Shown: positions 11,000 through 20,064 of the stretch, in pieces
Layout of the letters: each line of letters opens with the position of its first letter
Numbering within the stretch: the stretch's first letter is position 1
Source: Tardiphaga sp. vice304
GTDB taxonomy: Bacteria > Pseudomonadota > Alphaproteobacteria > Rhizobiales > Xanthobacteraceae
Length of the DNA stretch: 64,000 bases
Assembly (NCBI RefSeq): GCF_007018905.1
Contig: NZ_CP041402.1
Coordinates: 5,320,001-5,384,000, forward strand
Direction: 5' to 3'
Program-made: the position numbers and the translations under genes
Notes under the pieces: generated by a model
The model's input: only the letters and a program-made list of their open reading frames with translations
Told to the model about the DNA's origin: nothing
Database searches by the model: none

Positions 11000-12805
11000 A
11001 TGACAACCGTCCCGATTTCGAACATCCGCAACTTCTCCATTGTCGCTCATATCGATCATGGCAAGTCGACCCTGGCCGACCGGCTGATCCAGCAGACCGG
11101 GGGGTTGCAGGCGCGCGAAATGAAGGAGCAGGTGCTCGATTCGATGGACATCGAACGCGAGCGCGGCATTACCATCAAGGCGCAGACGGTGCGGCTGAAT
11201 TACCTCGCCAAGGATGGCCAGGACTACATCTTCAATTTGATGGACACGCCCGGCCACGTCGACTTCGCCTATGAGGTCTCGCGCTCGCTGGCGGCCTGCG
11301 AAGGTTCGCTGCTGGTGGTCGACGCCTCGCAAGGCGTGGAAGCCCAGACGCTCGCCAACGTCTATCATGCGCTCGACGCCGGCCACGAGATCGTGCCGGT
11401 GCTCAACAAGATCGACCTGCCCGCCGCCGAACCCGACCAGGTCAAGCAGCAGATCGAGGACGTCATCGGCATCGACGCCTCCGACGCGGTGATGATATCG
11501 GCCAAGACCGGCATCGGCATTGATCTCGTGCTGGAAGCCATCGTCACCCGGCTGCCGCCGCCGAAGGGCGACCGCGCAGCACCCCTAAAGGCGCTGCTGG
11601 TCGATTCCTGGTACGACGTCTATCTCGGCGTCGTCGTGCTGGTCCGCGTCGTCGATGGCGTGATGAAAAAGGGCATGCGCGTCCGCATGATGGGCACCAA
11701 CGCCGCCTATGATCTGGAGCGCGTCGGCTTCTTCACGCCGAAGATGACCGCGGTCGACGAACTCGGCCCCGGCGAGATCGGCTTCATCACCGCGGCGATC
11801 AAGGAAGTCGCCGACACCCGCGTCGGCGATACCATCACCGACGACAAGCACCCGATCACCGAGATGCTGCCGGGCTTCAAGCCCGCCGTCCCCGTGGTGT
11901 TCTGCGGCCTGTTCCCGGTCGACGCCGACGATTTCGAAACGCTGCGCGCCGCGATGGGCAAGCTGCGGCTCAACGACGCCTCGTTCTCGTTTGAAATGGA
12001 AACCTCCGCCGCGCTGGGCTTCGGCTTCCGCTGCGGCTTCTTAGGATTGCTGCATCTGGAGATCATCCAGGAGCGCCTTTCCCGCGAGTTCGATCTCAAT
12101 TTGATCGCGACCGCGCCCTCCGTGATCTACAAAATGCACCTGACCGACGGCAGCGAGATCGAGATCCACAATCCGATCGACATGCCGGACGTCGTCAAGA
12201 TCGCCGAGATCCATGAGCCATGGATCGAAGCCACCATCCTCACTCCCGACGAATATCTCGGCTCGGTTCTGAAGCTGTGCCAGGACCGCCGCGGCACGCA
12301 GAAGGAGCTGACCTATATCGGCACCCGCGCGATGGTGAAGTACAACCTGCCGCTCAACGAAGTGGTGTTCGATTTCTACGATCGCCTCAAGTCGATCTCC
12401 AAGGGCTACGCCTCGTTCGACTATCACGTCACCGACTACAAGGCCGCGGATCTCGTCAAGATGCAGATCCTGGTCAACAACGAGCCGGTCGATGCGCTGT
12501 CGATGCTGGTGCATCGCAACCGCGCCGAAGGCCGCGGCCGCGCGATGGTCGAGAAGATGAAGGACCTGATCCCGCCGCATATGTTCGTGATCCCGATCCA
12601 GGCCGCAATCGGCGGCAAGGTGATCGCCCGCGAAACGGTGCGCGCGATGCGCAAGGACGTGACAGCCAAGTGCTACGGCGGCGACATCAGCCGCAAGCGC
12701 AAGCTTCTGGAGAAGCAGAAGGAAGGCAAGAAGAAGATGCGGCAGTTCGGCAAGGTCGAAATCCCGCAGGAAGCGTTTATTGCCGCGCTGAAGGTGGATA
12801 GTTGA
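11000..12805 (+). CDS. lepA: Elongation factor 4 (LepA) GTPase
   Basis: A 601-residue translational GTPase. G1 is [11 protein letters not shown]3 DTPGHVDF and G4 NKIDL. The LepA-specific C-terminal region ends in [21 protein letters not shown], which contacts the ribosome. The frame stays open nearly 1.9 kb upstream, but the ATG at 11000 begins the conserved N-terminus and gives normal family length. EF4 acts on stalled or newly initiating ribosomes. It is monocistronic, with a short hairpin after the stop. Confidence 0.97.
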   Translation: MTTVPISNIRNFSIVAHIDHGKSTLADRLIQQTGGLQAREMKEQVLDSMDIERERGITIKAQTVRLNYLAKDGQDYIFNLMDTPGHVDFAYEVSRSLAACEGSLLVVDASQGVEAQTLANVYHALDAGHEIVPVLNKIDLPAAEPDQVKQQIEDVIGIDASDAVMISAKTGIGIDLVLEAIVTRLPPPKGDRAAPLKALLVDSWYDVYLGVVVLVRVVDGVMKKGMRVRMMGTNAAYDLERVGFFTPKMTAVDELGPGEIGFITAAIKEVADTRVGDTITDDKHPITEMLPGFKPAVPVVFCGLFPVDADDFETLRAAMGKLRLNDASFSFEMETSAALGFGFRCGFLGLLHLEIIQERLSREFDLNLIATAPSVIYKMHLTDGSEIEIHNPIDMPDVVKIAEIHEPWIEATILTPDEYLGSVLKLCQDRRGTQKELTYIGTRAMVKYNLPLNEVVFDFYDRLKSISKGYASFDYHVTDYKAADLVKMQILVNNEPVDALSMLVHRNRAEGRGRAMVEKMKDLIPPHMFVIPIQAAIGGKVIARETVRAMRKDVTAKCYGGDISRKRKLLEKQKEGKKKMRQFGKVEIPQEAFIAALKVDS

Positions 12806-12810
12806 TGGGC

Positions 12811-12828
12811 TGCCGCTTTCTTGCGGCA
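12811..12828 (+). terminator. Short hairpin after lepA, possible terminator
   Basis: TGCCGC (12811-12816) pairs with GCGGCA (12823-12828) around the loop TTTCTT, six bases after the lepA stop. There is no U-tract, so termination strength is uncertain. Confidence 0.4.
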
Positions 12829-12849
12829 CGCTGACTGTTGCACTTAACT

Positions 12850-12863
12850 CGTAACATGTTACG
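12850..12863. promoter_or_regulatory. Perfect 14-bp palindrome, likely toxin-antitoxin autoregulatory operator
   Basis: CGTAACATGTTACG is self-complementary and ends nine bases before the antitoxin ATG. A TTGCAC box at 12838-12843 can act as -35, so the palindrome spans the core promoter. MazE-type antitoxins repress their own operon by binding such sites. No other role is suggested by the sequence. Confidence 0.6.
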
Positions 12864-12872
12864 TTACTCTAG

Positions 12873-13109
12873 ATGTCTACGACGCCAAAGAAAACTGGTG
12901 CCCAAACATCGCAGCAACGCATGGCGTCGCGGCGCGAGCGGTTGCGCGCGCAGGGGCTTCGGCCGGTGCAGTACTGGGTACCGGATCTGCGCGATCCGGC
13001 TGTGGTCGCCGACCTGAAGCGTCAGGCAAAACTGATGGCGCAGCATCCGCAGAATGCCGAACTCGACGATTGGCTGGACAAGGCGATCGACTGGGACGAA
13101 TGGAGATAA
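12873..13109 (+). CDS. MazE-like antitoxin (DUF3018 type)
   Basis: A 78-residue basic then acidic protein. The N-terminal half (MASRRERLRAQGLRPVQYWVPD) resembles the DUF3018 antitoxin domain with a short DNA-binding region. The C-terminal tail LDDWLDKAIDWDEWR is acidic and Trp-rich, as expected for the segment that wraps around a MazF toxin. It overlaps the toxin gene by ten bases, the usual translationally coupled antitoxin-toxin arrangement, and is preceded by a perfect palindrome. Confidence 0.86.
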   Translation: MSTTPKKTGAQTSQQRMASRRERLRAQGLRPVQYWVPDLRDPAVVADLKRQAKLMAQHPQNAELDDWLDKAIDWDEWR

Positions 13110-13441
13110 AACGCGGGGACATCGTTCTGATGATTGCCCCGCGCGATCTTGGACGACCGCGGCCTGGCGTCATCGTTCAAGCCGATGAATTCAACGCCGA
13201 GTTTTCGACGATCTTTATCTGTCCGATGACAACCGACATTCAAGACGGCTTTCCCCTGAGACCATATGTCGATCCGAGCGCGGAAAACGGACTACGTCTG
13301 CGCTCGCAGATCATGACGGACAAGATGGCTGCTATCCGCCGCGAACAAATTCGCAGCCTGATCGGCCATATCGACGTCGAAACCGCCCAACAACTCGATC
13401 GCTCGCTTCTGGTCGTTCTTGGCCTTGCGCGGCAAGCCTGA
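13100..13441 (+). CDS. MazF/PemK-family mRNA interferase toxin
   Basis: A 113-residue protein beginning EIKRGDIVLMIAPRDLGRPRPGVIV, the start of the CcdB/PemK fold. The segments FICPMTT and SQIMTDKMAAIRREQI match the catalytic Arg/Thr and beta-sheet region of MazF ribonucleases. The ATG at 13100 lies inside the antitoxin end (ATGGAGATAA), so translation is coupled. An in-frame ATG 30 bases upstream is inside the antitoxin and lacks family similarity. It would cleave mRNA when the antitoxin is lost. Confidence 0.9.
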   Translation: MEIKRGDIVLMIAPRDLGRPRPGVIVQADEFNAEFSTIFICPMTTDIQDGFPLRPYVDPSAENGLRLRSQIMTDKMAAIRREQIRSLIGHIDVETAQQLDRSLLVVLGLARQA

Positions 13442-13567
13442 TTGAAGCGATTGATAGCGTGCCCCAGCGCACCGCAACATCCAATCCGCTTGCCTGCAGC
13501 TTCATGCCGACCCATGCTGCGACGACGACGCCGAAAACGGCGCGTGACATAACATCGGGAGGACGGA

Positions 13568-14779
13568 ATGATCTCGCACCGCATGGTGGCGGCGACGACG
13601 CTGGCTGTATCAATCTGGCTGGGGACGAATGCACAGGCGCAGCAATCCAATCTGCCGCTGAAGATCGGCGTGCTGGCCGATTTCGCTTCGGTCTATTCCG
13701 ACATCGGTGGCCAGGGCAATGTCGAGGCGACGAAGATCGCGATCGAGGAATTCGGTGGCCAGATGTTCGGCAAGCCGATCGAGCTGGTGACGGCCGATGC
13801 GCTCAACAAGGCCGATGTCGCGGCCACCATCACGCGCAAATGGTATGAGGCGGAAAATGTCGACATGATCATCGACATGCCGACCTCGGCGACCGCTTTG
13901 GCCGGCATGGAGATGTCGAAGCAGTTCGAGAAGATCATGATCGTGACGGACGCCGCGTCGTCCGACATCACCGGCAAGTCATGCTCGCCCTACACCGCGC
14001 ACTGGACCTACGACACCTACGGCAATGCCCACACCGTCGGCAGCGCCATCGTCAAGCAGGGCGGCGATAGCTGGTACTTCATCACAGCCGACTATCTGTT
14101 CGGCCATTCGATCGAGCGCGACACCGGCGACGTGGTGCGCGCCGCAGGCGGCAGAGTCGTCGGCTCCTCGAAACATCCGCTCAACACCGCGGACTTCTCC
14201 TCGTTCCTGCTGCAGGCGCAGGCGTCGAAGGCGAAGATCGTCGGCCTCGCCAATGGCGGCGGCGACACCATCAATACCATCAAGCAGGCCTCCGAATTCG
14301 GCATCGTCGCCGGCGGGCAGAAGCTGGCGGGCATCGTGATGTTCATCTCCGACATCCACTCGCTCGGGCTGAAAATGGCGCAGGGCCTGATCATCACCGA
14401 GGCCTATTACTGGGACCTCAACGACCGCACCCGCGCCTTCGGCAAGAAGTTCTTCGACAAGATGAAGCGGATGCCGACCATGAACCAGGCGGCGACCTAT
14501 AGCGCGACGCTGCATTATCTCAACGCCGTGAAGGCCGCCGGCACGCGCGCCACCAAGCCGGTGCTGGCCAAGATGCGCGAGACGCCGGTGCGCGACGCCT
14601 TCACCGACAACGGCGTGCTGCGCAAGGATGGCCGCATGGTGCACAGCATGTTCCTGCTCGAGGTCAAGAAGCCGGAGGAGTCCAAGGCGCCGTGGGATTA
14701 CTACAAGGTGCTGGCCGAAGTGCCGGGCGAGCAGGTGTTTCGCCCGATGAAGGACGGCGGGTGCCAATATGTGAAGTGA
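13568..14779 (+). CDS. Periplasmic branched-chain-amino-acid-type ABC substrate-binding protein (orphan)
   Basis: A 403-residue type I periplasmic binding protein with a signal peptide cleaved near AQAQQSNLPL (residues about 1-25). LKIGVLADFASVYSDIGGQGNVEATKIAIEEFGG is the opening of the Peripla_BP_6 fold. A GGGAGGACGG ribosome-binding site precedes ATG 13568. No permease or ATPase gene is adjacent, so it must use a transporter encoded elsewhere or act as a sensor lobe. The ligand cannot be predicted. Confidence 0.9.
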   Translation: MISHRMVAATTLAVSIWLGTNAQAQQSNLPLKIGVLADFASVYSDIGGQGNVEATKIAIEEFGGQMFGKPIELVTADALNKADVAATITRKWYEAENVDMIIDMPTSATALAGMEMSKQFEKIMIVTDAASSDITGKSCSPYTAHWTYDTYGNAHTVGSAIVKQGGDSWYFITADYLFGHSIERDTGDVVRAAGGRVVGSSKHPLNTADFSSFLLQAQASKAKIVGLANGGGDTINTIKQASEFGIVAGGQKLAGIVMFISDIHSLGLKMAQGLIITEAYYWDLNDRTRAFGKKFFDKMKRMPTMNQAATYSATLHYLNAVKAAGTRATKPVLAKMRETPVRDAFTDNGVLRKDGRMVHSMFLLEVKKPEESKAPWDYYKVLAEVPGEQVFRPMKDGGCQYVK

Positions 14780-14781
14780 GC

Positions 14782-14892
14782 GTAGCCCGGATGGAGCGAA
14801 GCGAAATCCGGGGCCGGCTTATCGATCAAGCTACGCTTCCCGGATTGCGTGGTCGCGCCGCTTACGCGACACGTCCACTCCATCCGGGCTAC
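14782..14892. repeat. Inverted-repeat intergenic element
   Basis: Perfect 15-bp terminal arms, GTAGCCCGGATGGAG (14782-14796) and CTCCATCCGGGCTAC (14878-14892), enclose a second inverted pair (ATCCGGG / CCCGGAT region). It fills the space between two convergent genes. No coding capacity; it looks like a non-autonomous palindromic repeat of the Bradyrhizobium type. Confidence 0.7.
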
Positions 14893-14897
14893 AGGCT

Positions 14898-17108
14898 CTA
14901 CGCCACCTGCGCCTCGTCCGCTTCCGGCACGATGCTCTGCGCGCGCAGCAATTCGACGATCTCGACATTCGGCCGGGCGCGGCTGAACAGGTAGCCTTGC
15001 GCCTCATGGCAGCCCTCGGCGCGCAGGCAGGCCAGTTCGTCCTCGGTCTCGACGCCTTCGGCGGTGATGGTGACGCCGAGGCCCACGCCGAGGCTGATGA
15101 TCGCGCGCACGATCGCCTGGGCATCGCGGTTGGCGCCGAGGTCGCGCACGAAGGACTGGTCGATCTTGATCTTGTCGAACGGAAAGCTGCGCAGATAGCT
15201 GAGCGACGAATAGCCGGTACCGAAATCGTCCATCGAAATCCGCACGCCGAGCGCACGCAGCGCATGCAGCGTCGCCAGCACCTGGCTGCTCTTTTCCAAA
15301 AGCAGCGTCTCGGTGATCTCCAGCTCCAGTCGCCGGGCCGGCAGGCCGGATTGCTTCAGCGCATCCATCACGATCGACAGCAGATTGCCGACGCGAAACT
15401 GCAGCGGCGACAGATTGACCGCGACGCGCACGGGGTCCGGCCACGCCGCGGCCTCCATGCAGGCGCGGCGCAGGATCTGCGCGCCCAGCACATTGATCAG
15501 GCCGGTGTCTTCGGCGACCGGGATGAAATCGCCCGGCGAGATCATGCCGCGTTCCGGATGCTGCCAGCGCACCAGCGCCTCGACCCCGGTGATGCGGCCG
15601 CTCTTGAGGTCGATCAGCGGCTGGTAGTGCGGCCGCAGCAGGTCGCCCTGGAGCGCGGCGCGCAAATCGAGCTCGATCTTGCGCCGGGTCTGGGCACGCG
15701 CATCCATGCCGGCTTCGAAGAAGCTGAACGTGCCGCGCGAATCGTTCTTGGCGCGCGACAGCGCCATGTCGGCGTTCTTCATGAGCCGCTCGGAATCGTC
15801 GCCGTCGGAGGGCGCCATCGCGATGCCGACGCTGGCGCCGATCACCACCGAATGGCCATCGAGCAGAAAGGGTTCGCCGATCGCCTGGAGCAGCCGGCGC
15901 GCCAGCAGCACGACGTCCTCGGGACGGTTGATGCCGGTCTGAATGATGGCGAATTCATCGGAGTTGAGCCGCGCGACCGCGTCTTCCTCGCGCACGGTCG
16001 AGCGCAGCCGGCGCGCCACGCCGCGCAGCAGCTTGTCGCCGATGCCGTGGCCGAGCGTGTCATTGATGGACTTGAAATTGTCGAGGCCGAGAAACAAGAT
16101 GCCGGCCTTCTCGCCGCCGCGACGGGAGTGCGCGAGCACCTCGTCGAGCCGCTGGCGAAGCAGGTTGCGGTTCGGCAGCCCGGTCAGGCCATCGTGATGC
16201 GCCATGAACGCCAGCCGCATCTCGGCGCGCTTGCGCTCGGTGATATCCATCAGGGCCAGCATCACCGCCGGCTCGTCACCATAGGTCAGGTGGCGAGAAT
16301 AGATCGCCAGATCGATCAGCGAGCCGTCGGCCTTAACGTGCTTCCAGGTCCGCGCCGGCTGCTCGTCGCTGGACTGGTCGCGCGCCCAGGGCGCCTCGGC
16401 TTCGAACGCCTGCAGATGGCGGATCGTCAGCCGCTCGAACTCGGCGCGGGTATAGCCATAATGCTCCACCGCGGCGTCGTTGACGCCGACAATGCGTTCG
16501 TCGTCGAGGGCGCAGACGATCATCGGCACCGGGTTGCTGTCGAACAACAGCCGGAACGAGGCCTCGCGCTGTTTCAGCTCGGTGATATCGACGCGCAGTC
16601 CGATGACGTCGCCGCCCACGGTCAGGCGCTCCTCGATCAGGATGACGCGGCCGTCGGCGAGGGTCTGCTCATGGCGTTCGCCGGGATGAAACAGCCGGGC
16701 GACCCGCTCGGCGATCCATTCGTCCTCGCGGCCGATCGCCTCCGGATAGTCGCCGCGCTCGACGCCGACGCGGATCGTATCCTGCAGCCGCGCGCCGGGC
16801 ACGAACTGGTCCGAACTGCGGTTGTAGATCTCCGCGTATTTTTTATTCCAGAGGATGTAGCGACCGTCGGAATCGAGAAACACGACGCCCTGCGGCAGGA
16901 TGTCGATCGCCTCGCGCAGCCGCTCGTGGGATTTGCGGGCGTCGGCGACCGCCGCCTCGGCTTGCGCGCGCTGGCGCACGATCTCGCCGATCTCGCTGGC
17001 GCGCCGGCGTGTCGCCAGCTTTGGCGCAGCTTGCATCGTGCGGCCGATGCGGATCGGAGGTTCGCCGGCTTTCAGATTCTTCTTCGCCGCTGGCCGGAAT
17101 TTCGGCAT
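14898..17108 (-). CDS. PAS-PAS-GGDEF(degenerate)-EAL cyclic-di-GMP phosphodiesterase
   Basis: A 736-residue cytoplasmic signalling protein. A short coiled coil leads into two PAS domains (about 65-180 and 185-295). The GGDEF domain (about 300-465) has NSDEF at residues 382-386 in place of GG[D/E]EF, so cyclase activity is unlikely though GTP binding may remain. The EAL domain (about 485-730) keeps VEALVRW (510-512), DDFGTGYSS, KIDQSFV and AEGVET. The net activity is therefore probably c-di-GMP hydrolysis. ATG 17108 is chosen because GGAAG lies six bases upstream; upstream in-frame ATGs lie in AT-richer non-coding sequence. Confidence 0.92.
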   Translation of the reverse strand: MPKFRPAAKKNLKAGEPPIRIGRTMQAAPKLATRRRASEIGEIVRQRAQAEAAVADARKSHERLREAIDILPQGVVFLDSDGRYILWNKKYAEIYNRSSDQFVPGARLQDTIRVGVERGDYPEAIGREDEWIAERVARLFHPGERHEQTLADGRVILIEERLTVGGDVIGLRVDITELKQREASFRLLFDSNPVPMIVCALDDERIVGVNDAAVEHYGYTRAEFERLTIRHLQAFEAEAPWARDQSSDEQPARTWKHVKADGSLIDLAIYSRHLTYGDEPAVMLALMDITERKRAEMRLAFMAHHDGLTGLPNRNLLRQRLDEVLAHSRRGGEKAGILFLGLDNFKSINDTLGHGIGDKLLRGVARRLRSTVREEDAVARLNSDEFAIIQTGINRPEDVVLLARRLLQAIGEPFLLDGHSVVIGASVGIAMAPSDGDDSERLMKNADMALSRAKNDSRGTFSFFEAGMDARAQTRRKIELDLRAALQGDLLRPHYQPLIDLKSGRITGVEALVRWQHPERGMISPGDFIPVAEDTGLINVLGAQILRRACMEAAAWPDPVRVAVNLSPLQFRVGNLLSIVMDALKQSGLPARRLELEITETLLLEKSSQVLATLHALRALGVRISMDDFGTGYSSLSYLRSFPFDKIKIDQSFVRDLGANRDAQAIVRAIISLGVGLGVTITAEGVETEDELACLRAEGCHEAQGYLFSRARPNVEIVELLRAQSIVPEADEAQVA

Positions 17109-17433
17109 GTCGCTTCCACTTGCATCCTGCAAGAAGTGGTTGTGCGGGAAAGTCTCTAAAAAATTGGTATCACTTCGCCGTGACCATATTGTTCTGCTTT
17201 GGCGGTAGTGAGTCATTGTACATCGACCTGCCTGGACAATAGGCACAAACCGGCGGAACGGCGTCCTCGGCCACCGGATGACCGGCATAAAGCACTCATA
17301 AATCGAGATAAAATAAGCGCATGACAGCGTCGGGAAAGGGGTGCCGATAATTGCGCCAGTCGAAGATTAAGTTAGCGAAGTGTTAACGGATCACGGCTGA
17401 AATGGACGTCCAGTTGCGCTAACATGGACCGGC
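17109..17433. other. Divergent intergenic region, AT-richer than surroundings
   Basis: This 325-base gap separates the EAL protein from mepA. It holds the promoters of both genes and shows lower GC than its flanks. I see no RNA gene, no clear palindrome and no credible small open frame. Confidence 0.5.
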
Positions 17434-18393
17434 ATGAACAGACGTCTGATGGCATCGCTGCTACTTCCCGCGACGATGGTCGCGATCGCTTCCATCGTCG
17501 CGATCGCTTTGATCGACGGCGCGTGGGCGCAGGACAAGGGCAGTGTGCAGCCGAAGCCGCTGCCGCCGCTGGCCAATCCGAACGACCCGCAGCTCGGCGC
17601 CAAGGAGTTGTTCGGCCGCAAGGTGCTGCCGTCGCGGACGCCGACGCAGGTATTTGGCTTCTACGCCCGGGGCTGCATCGCCGGCGCCGAAGCGCTGCCG
17701 ATCAACGGGCCGAACTGGCAGGTGATGCGATTGTCGCGCAACCGCAACTGGGCGCATCCGCAGATGATCGACGTGCTGGAGCGGCTGGCGGCCAAAGCCA
17801 ACCGGATCGCAGGCTGGCCCGGCCTGCTGGTCGGCGACATGTCGCAGCCGCGCGGCGGCCCGATGATCACCGGCCATGCCAGCCATCAGGTCGGGCTCGA
17901 TGCCGACATCTGGCTGACCCCGATGCCCAACCGGCAATTGTCGCGCAACGAGCGCGAGGAAATGTCGGCGGTGATGATGGTGCGGCGCGACCGGCTGGAT
18001 ATCGATCCCGCGGTGTGGACGCCGAGCCATCTCCCCGTCATCCGCGCGGCGGCGCAGGAGCCGGCGGTGGAGCGCATCTTCGTCAATGCCGCGATCAAGA
18101 AGGCGCTGTGCCGCGAGGCCAGAGGCGATCGCAACTGGCTGTCCAAGGTGCGGCCGATGTACGGACACGACTATCACTTCCACGTCCGCATCAAATGTCC
18201 GGCGGGCAGCGCCGACTGCGAGTCGCAGCCGCCGCCGACGGACAGCGAGGGCTGCGGCACGGCCGAACTGGGCTACTGGTTCAGCGACGCGGTGCTGCAT
18301 CCGAAGCCGCCGCTGGTGCCGCCGAAACCGAAGCCGCCGATGACGCTGGCCGAGTTGCCGCCCGCCTGCCGGCAGGTGCTGGCCGCACCGTAG
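17434..18393 (+). CDS. mepA: Penicillin-insensitive murein endopeptidase (MepA, LAS/M74 family)
   Basis: A 319-residue exported enzyme. Residues 1-32 are a signal peptide ending in WAQ. The zinc site of the LAS fold is visible: GHASHQVGLDADIW supplies His and Asp ligands and YHFHVRI the HxH pair. Conserved cysteines (CIAG, CREA, CPAGSADC) match the disulfides of MepA. It cleaves D-alanyl-meso-diaminopimelate cross-links in periplasmic peptidoglycan. The C-terminal tail is proline/lysine-rich (KPPLVPPKPKPP) and longer than in E. coli, possibly for wall or membrane contact. Confidence 0.94.
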   Translation: MNRRLMASLLLPATMVAIASIVAIALIDGAWAQDKGSVQPKPLPPLANPNDPQLGAKELFGRKVLPSRTPTQVFGFYARGCIAGAEALPINGPNWQVMRLSRNRNWAHPQMIDVLERLAAKANRIAGWPGLLVGDMSQPRGGPMITGHASHQVGLDADIWLTPMPNRQLSRNEREEMSAVMMVRRDRLDIDPAVWTPSHLPVIRAAAQEPAVERIFVNAAIKKALCREARGDRNWLSKVRPMYGHDYHFHVRIKCPAGSADCESQPPPTDSEGCGTAELGYWFSDAVLHPKPPLVPPKPKPPMTLAELPPACRQVLAAP

Positions 18394-18576
18394 TCACAGA
18401 TGACGGCTCATCATCGGGCTTTACGCCGTCCCTCAGCCTGCTAATGTTGCTACGCGATATGCCCGACGATCGTAAATCGCCGGGCTTGCTGGAACGGCGC
18501 TTCCGCCTGTCGCCCCCTCCCTCGACAACGCCGGGTATGCGTGCGCTTCGCGCTGTGGACCTGCATGGAGCGCCAG

Positions 18577-19362
18577 ATGAACCGATTCTCTGTAACTGCC
18601 CTCGCTTTCATGATGCTGCTCGGAGCGAATTATTCGTCCGCGCAGGCCCAGGACAAAAGCCTGACAGTGTTCGCCGCCGCCTCGATGAAGAACGCGCTGG
18701 ACGATATCAACGCCGCCTATTTCGCCAGGACCGGTATCAAGGTCACGGCGTCCTACGCCGCCAGTTCGGTCCTCGCCAAACAGATGGAACAGGGCGCGCC
18801 GGCCGATGTGTTCGTGTCCGCCGATACCGACTGGATGGACTACGCGATTGTAAAGAAGACCATCAACGAGCCGACCCGGGTCAACCTGCTCGGCAACAGC
18901 ATGGTGCTGATCGCCGCCAAGGATTCCAAGCTCGACAACGTCACGATCGATCAGGGCTTCGATCTCGCGAAACTCGCCGGCGACGGCCGGATCGCCACCG
19001 GCGACGTCAAGTCGGTGCCGGTCGGCAAATACGCCAGAGCGGCGCTCGAAAAGCTCGGTAGCTGGGCGGCCGCCGAGCCGAAATTCGCGATGGCCGACAG
19101 CGTCCGCGCCGCTTTGGCGCTGGTGTCGCGCGGCGAGGCGCCGCTCGGCATCGTCTACGCCACCGACGCCAGGATCGATCCCGGCGTCAGGATCGTCGGC
19201 ACCTTCCCGGCCTCGTCACATCCGGCCATCATCTATCCGGTCGCCGCGACCGCAATGGCGAAGCCCGAAGCCGCCGGCTATCTCGCCTTCCTGAAGACCA
19301 CGGCGTCGAAGACGATCCTGGAGAAATACGGCTTCAACTTCCTGATCAGCCCGACGACCTGA
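18577..19362 (+). CDS. modA: Molybdate ABC transporter substrate-binding protein ModA
   Basis: A 261-residue periplasmic protein. The signal peptide ends at AQAQDKS, followed by LTVFAAASMKNALDD, whose serines bind the oxyanion, and YAASSVLAKQMEQGAPADVFVSAD, the second ligand loop. ATG 18577 has GGAG six bases before it; an in-frame GTG 36 bases upstream would give an unlikely N-terminus. It is first in a tight modABC operon (4-base gap to modB). I found no clear ModE box or molybdenum-cofactor riboswitch in the 180 bases upstream. Confidence 0.95.
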   Translation: MNRFSVTALAFMMLLGANYSSAQAQDKSLTVFAAASMKNALDDINAAYFARTGIKVTASYAASSVLAKQMEQGAPADVFVSADTDWMDYAIVKKTINEPTRVNLLGNSMVLIAAKDSKLDNVTIDQGFDLAKLAGDGRIATGDVKSVPVGKYARAALEKLGSWAAAEPKFAMADSVRAALALVSRGEAPLGIVYATDARIDPGVRIVGTFPASSHPAIIYPVAATAMAKPEAAGYLAFLKTTASKTILEKYGFNFLISPTT

Positions 19363-19366
19363 CGAC

Positions 19367-20062
19367 GTGTTCGACATCTCCCCCACCGAATGGACGGCGA
19401 TCCTGCTCTCGCTCAAGGTCGCCGTGATCGCCACGCTGGTCTCTACCCCGCTCGGCATCGGCGTCGCCTGGCTGCTGGCGCGGCGCAATTTCTGGGGCAA
19501 GTCGCTGGTCGATGCCGTGATCTATCTGCCGCTGGTGTTGCCGCCGGTGGTGACCGGCTATCTGCTGCTGCTGACGCTCGGCAAGCGCGGGATGGTCGGC
19601 AGCTTCCTGGCCGAGCATTTCGGCATCGTATTCGCGTTTCGCTGGACTGGCGCCGCGCTCGCCTGCGGCGTGATGTCGTTCCCGCTGTTGGTGCGGCCGA
19701 TCCGGCTGTCGATCGAGGCGGTCGACCGCAAGCTCGAACAGGCGGCCGCCACGCTTGGCGCCAGCCCGTGGAAAGTGTTTGCCACCGTGACGCTGCCGCT
19801 GGCGATGCCCGGCGTGCTGGCCGGCATGGTGCTGGGGTTTGCCAAGGCGATCGGCGAGTTCGGCGCCACCATCACCTTCGTCTCCAACATTCCCGGCGAG
19901 ACCCAGACGATTGCCTCGGCGATCTATTCGCTGATCCAGACGCCCGACGGCGACACCGCAGCACTTCGGCTGGTGATCATCTCGATCGGCATCGCGGTCG
20001 CGGCCCTGATCGCCTCCGAGTGGTTCGCGCGCCGCGCCACCCTTCGCCTGCACGGGAATTGA
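19367..20062 (+). CDS. modB: Molybdate ABC transporter permease ModB
   Basis: A 231-residue inner-membrane permease with about five to six helices and the coupling-helix motif EQAAATLGASPWKVFATVTLPLAMPG, typical of molybdate/sulfate permeases. It starts with GTG at 19367, four bases after the modA stop, and ends two bases before modC. It forms the transport channel with ModC as ATPase. Confidence 0.95.
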   Translation: MFDISPTEWTAILLSLKVAVIATLVSTPLGIGVAWLLARRNFWGKSLVDAVIYLPLVLPPVVTGYLLLLTLGKRGMVGSFLAEHFGIVFAFRWTGAALACGVMSFPLLVRPIRLSIEAVDRKLEQAAATLGASPWKVFATVTLPLAMPGVLAGMVLGFAKAIGEFGATITFVSNIPGETQTIASAIYSLIQTPDGDTAALRLVIISIGIAVAALIASEWFARRATLRLHGN

Positions 20063-20064
20063 CC

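Noticed and set aside
14997..17159. 720-codon plus-strand open frame opposite the GGDEF-EAL gene
   Set aside because: Composition is Arg/Ala/His-rich without motifs; the minus strand carries clear PAS, GGDEF and EAL sequences.
18394..18576. Possible ModE box or molybdenum-cofactor riboswitch before modA
   Set aside because: No convincing ModE half-site pair or riboswitch core could be read in this stretch.
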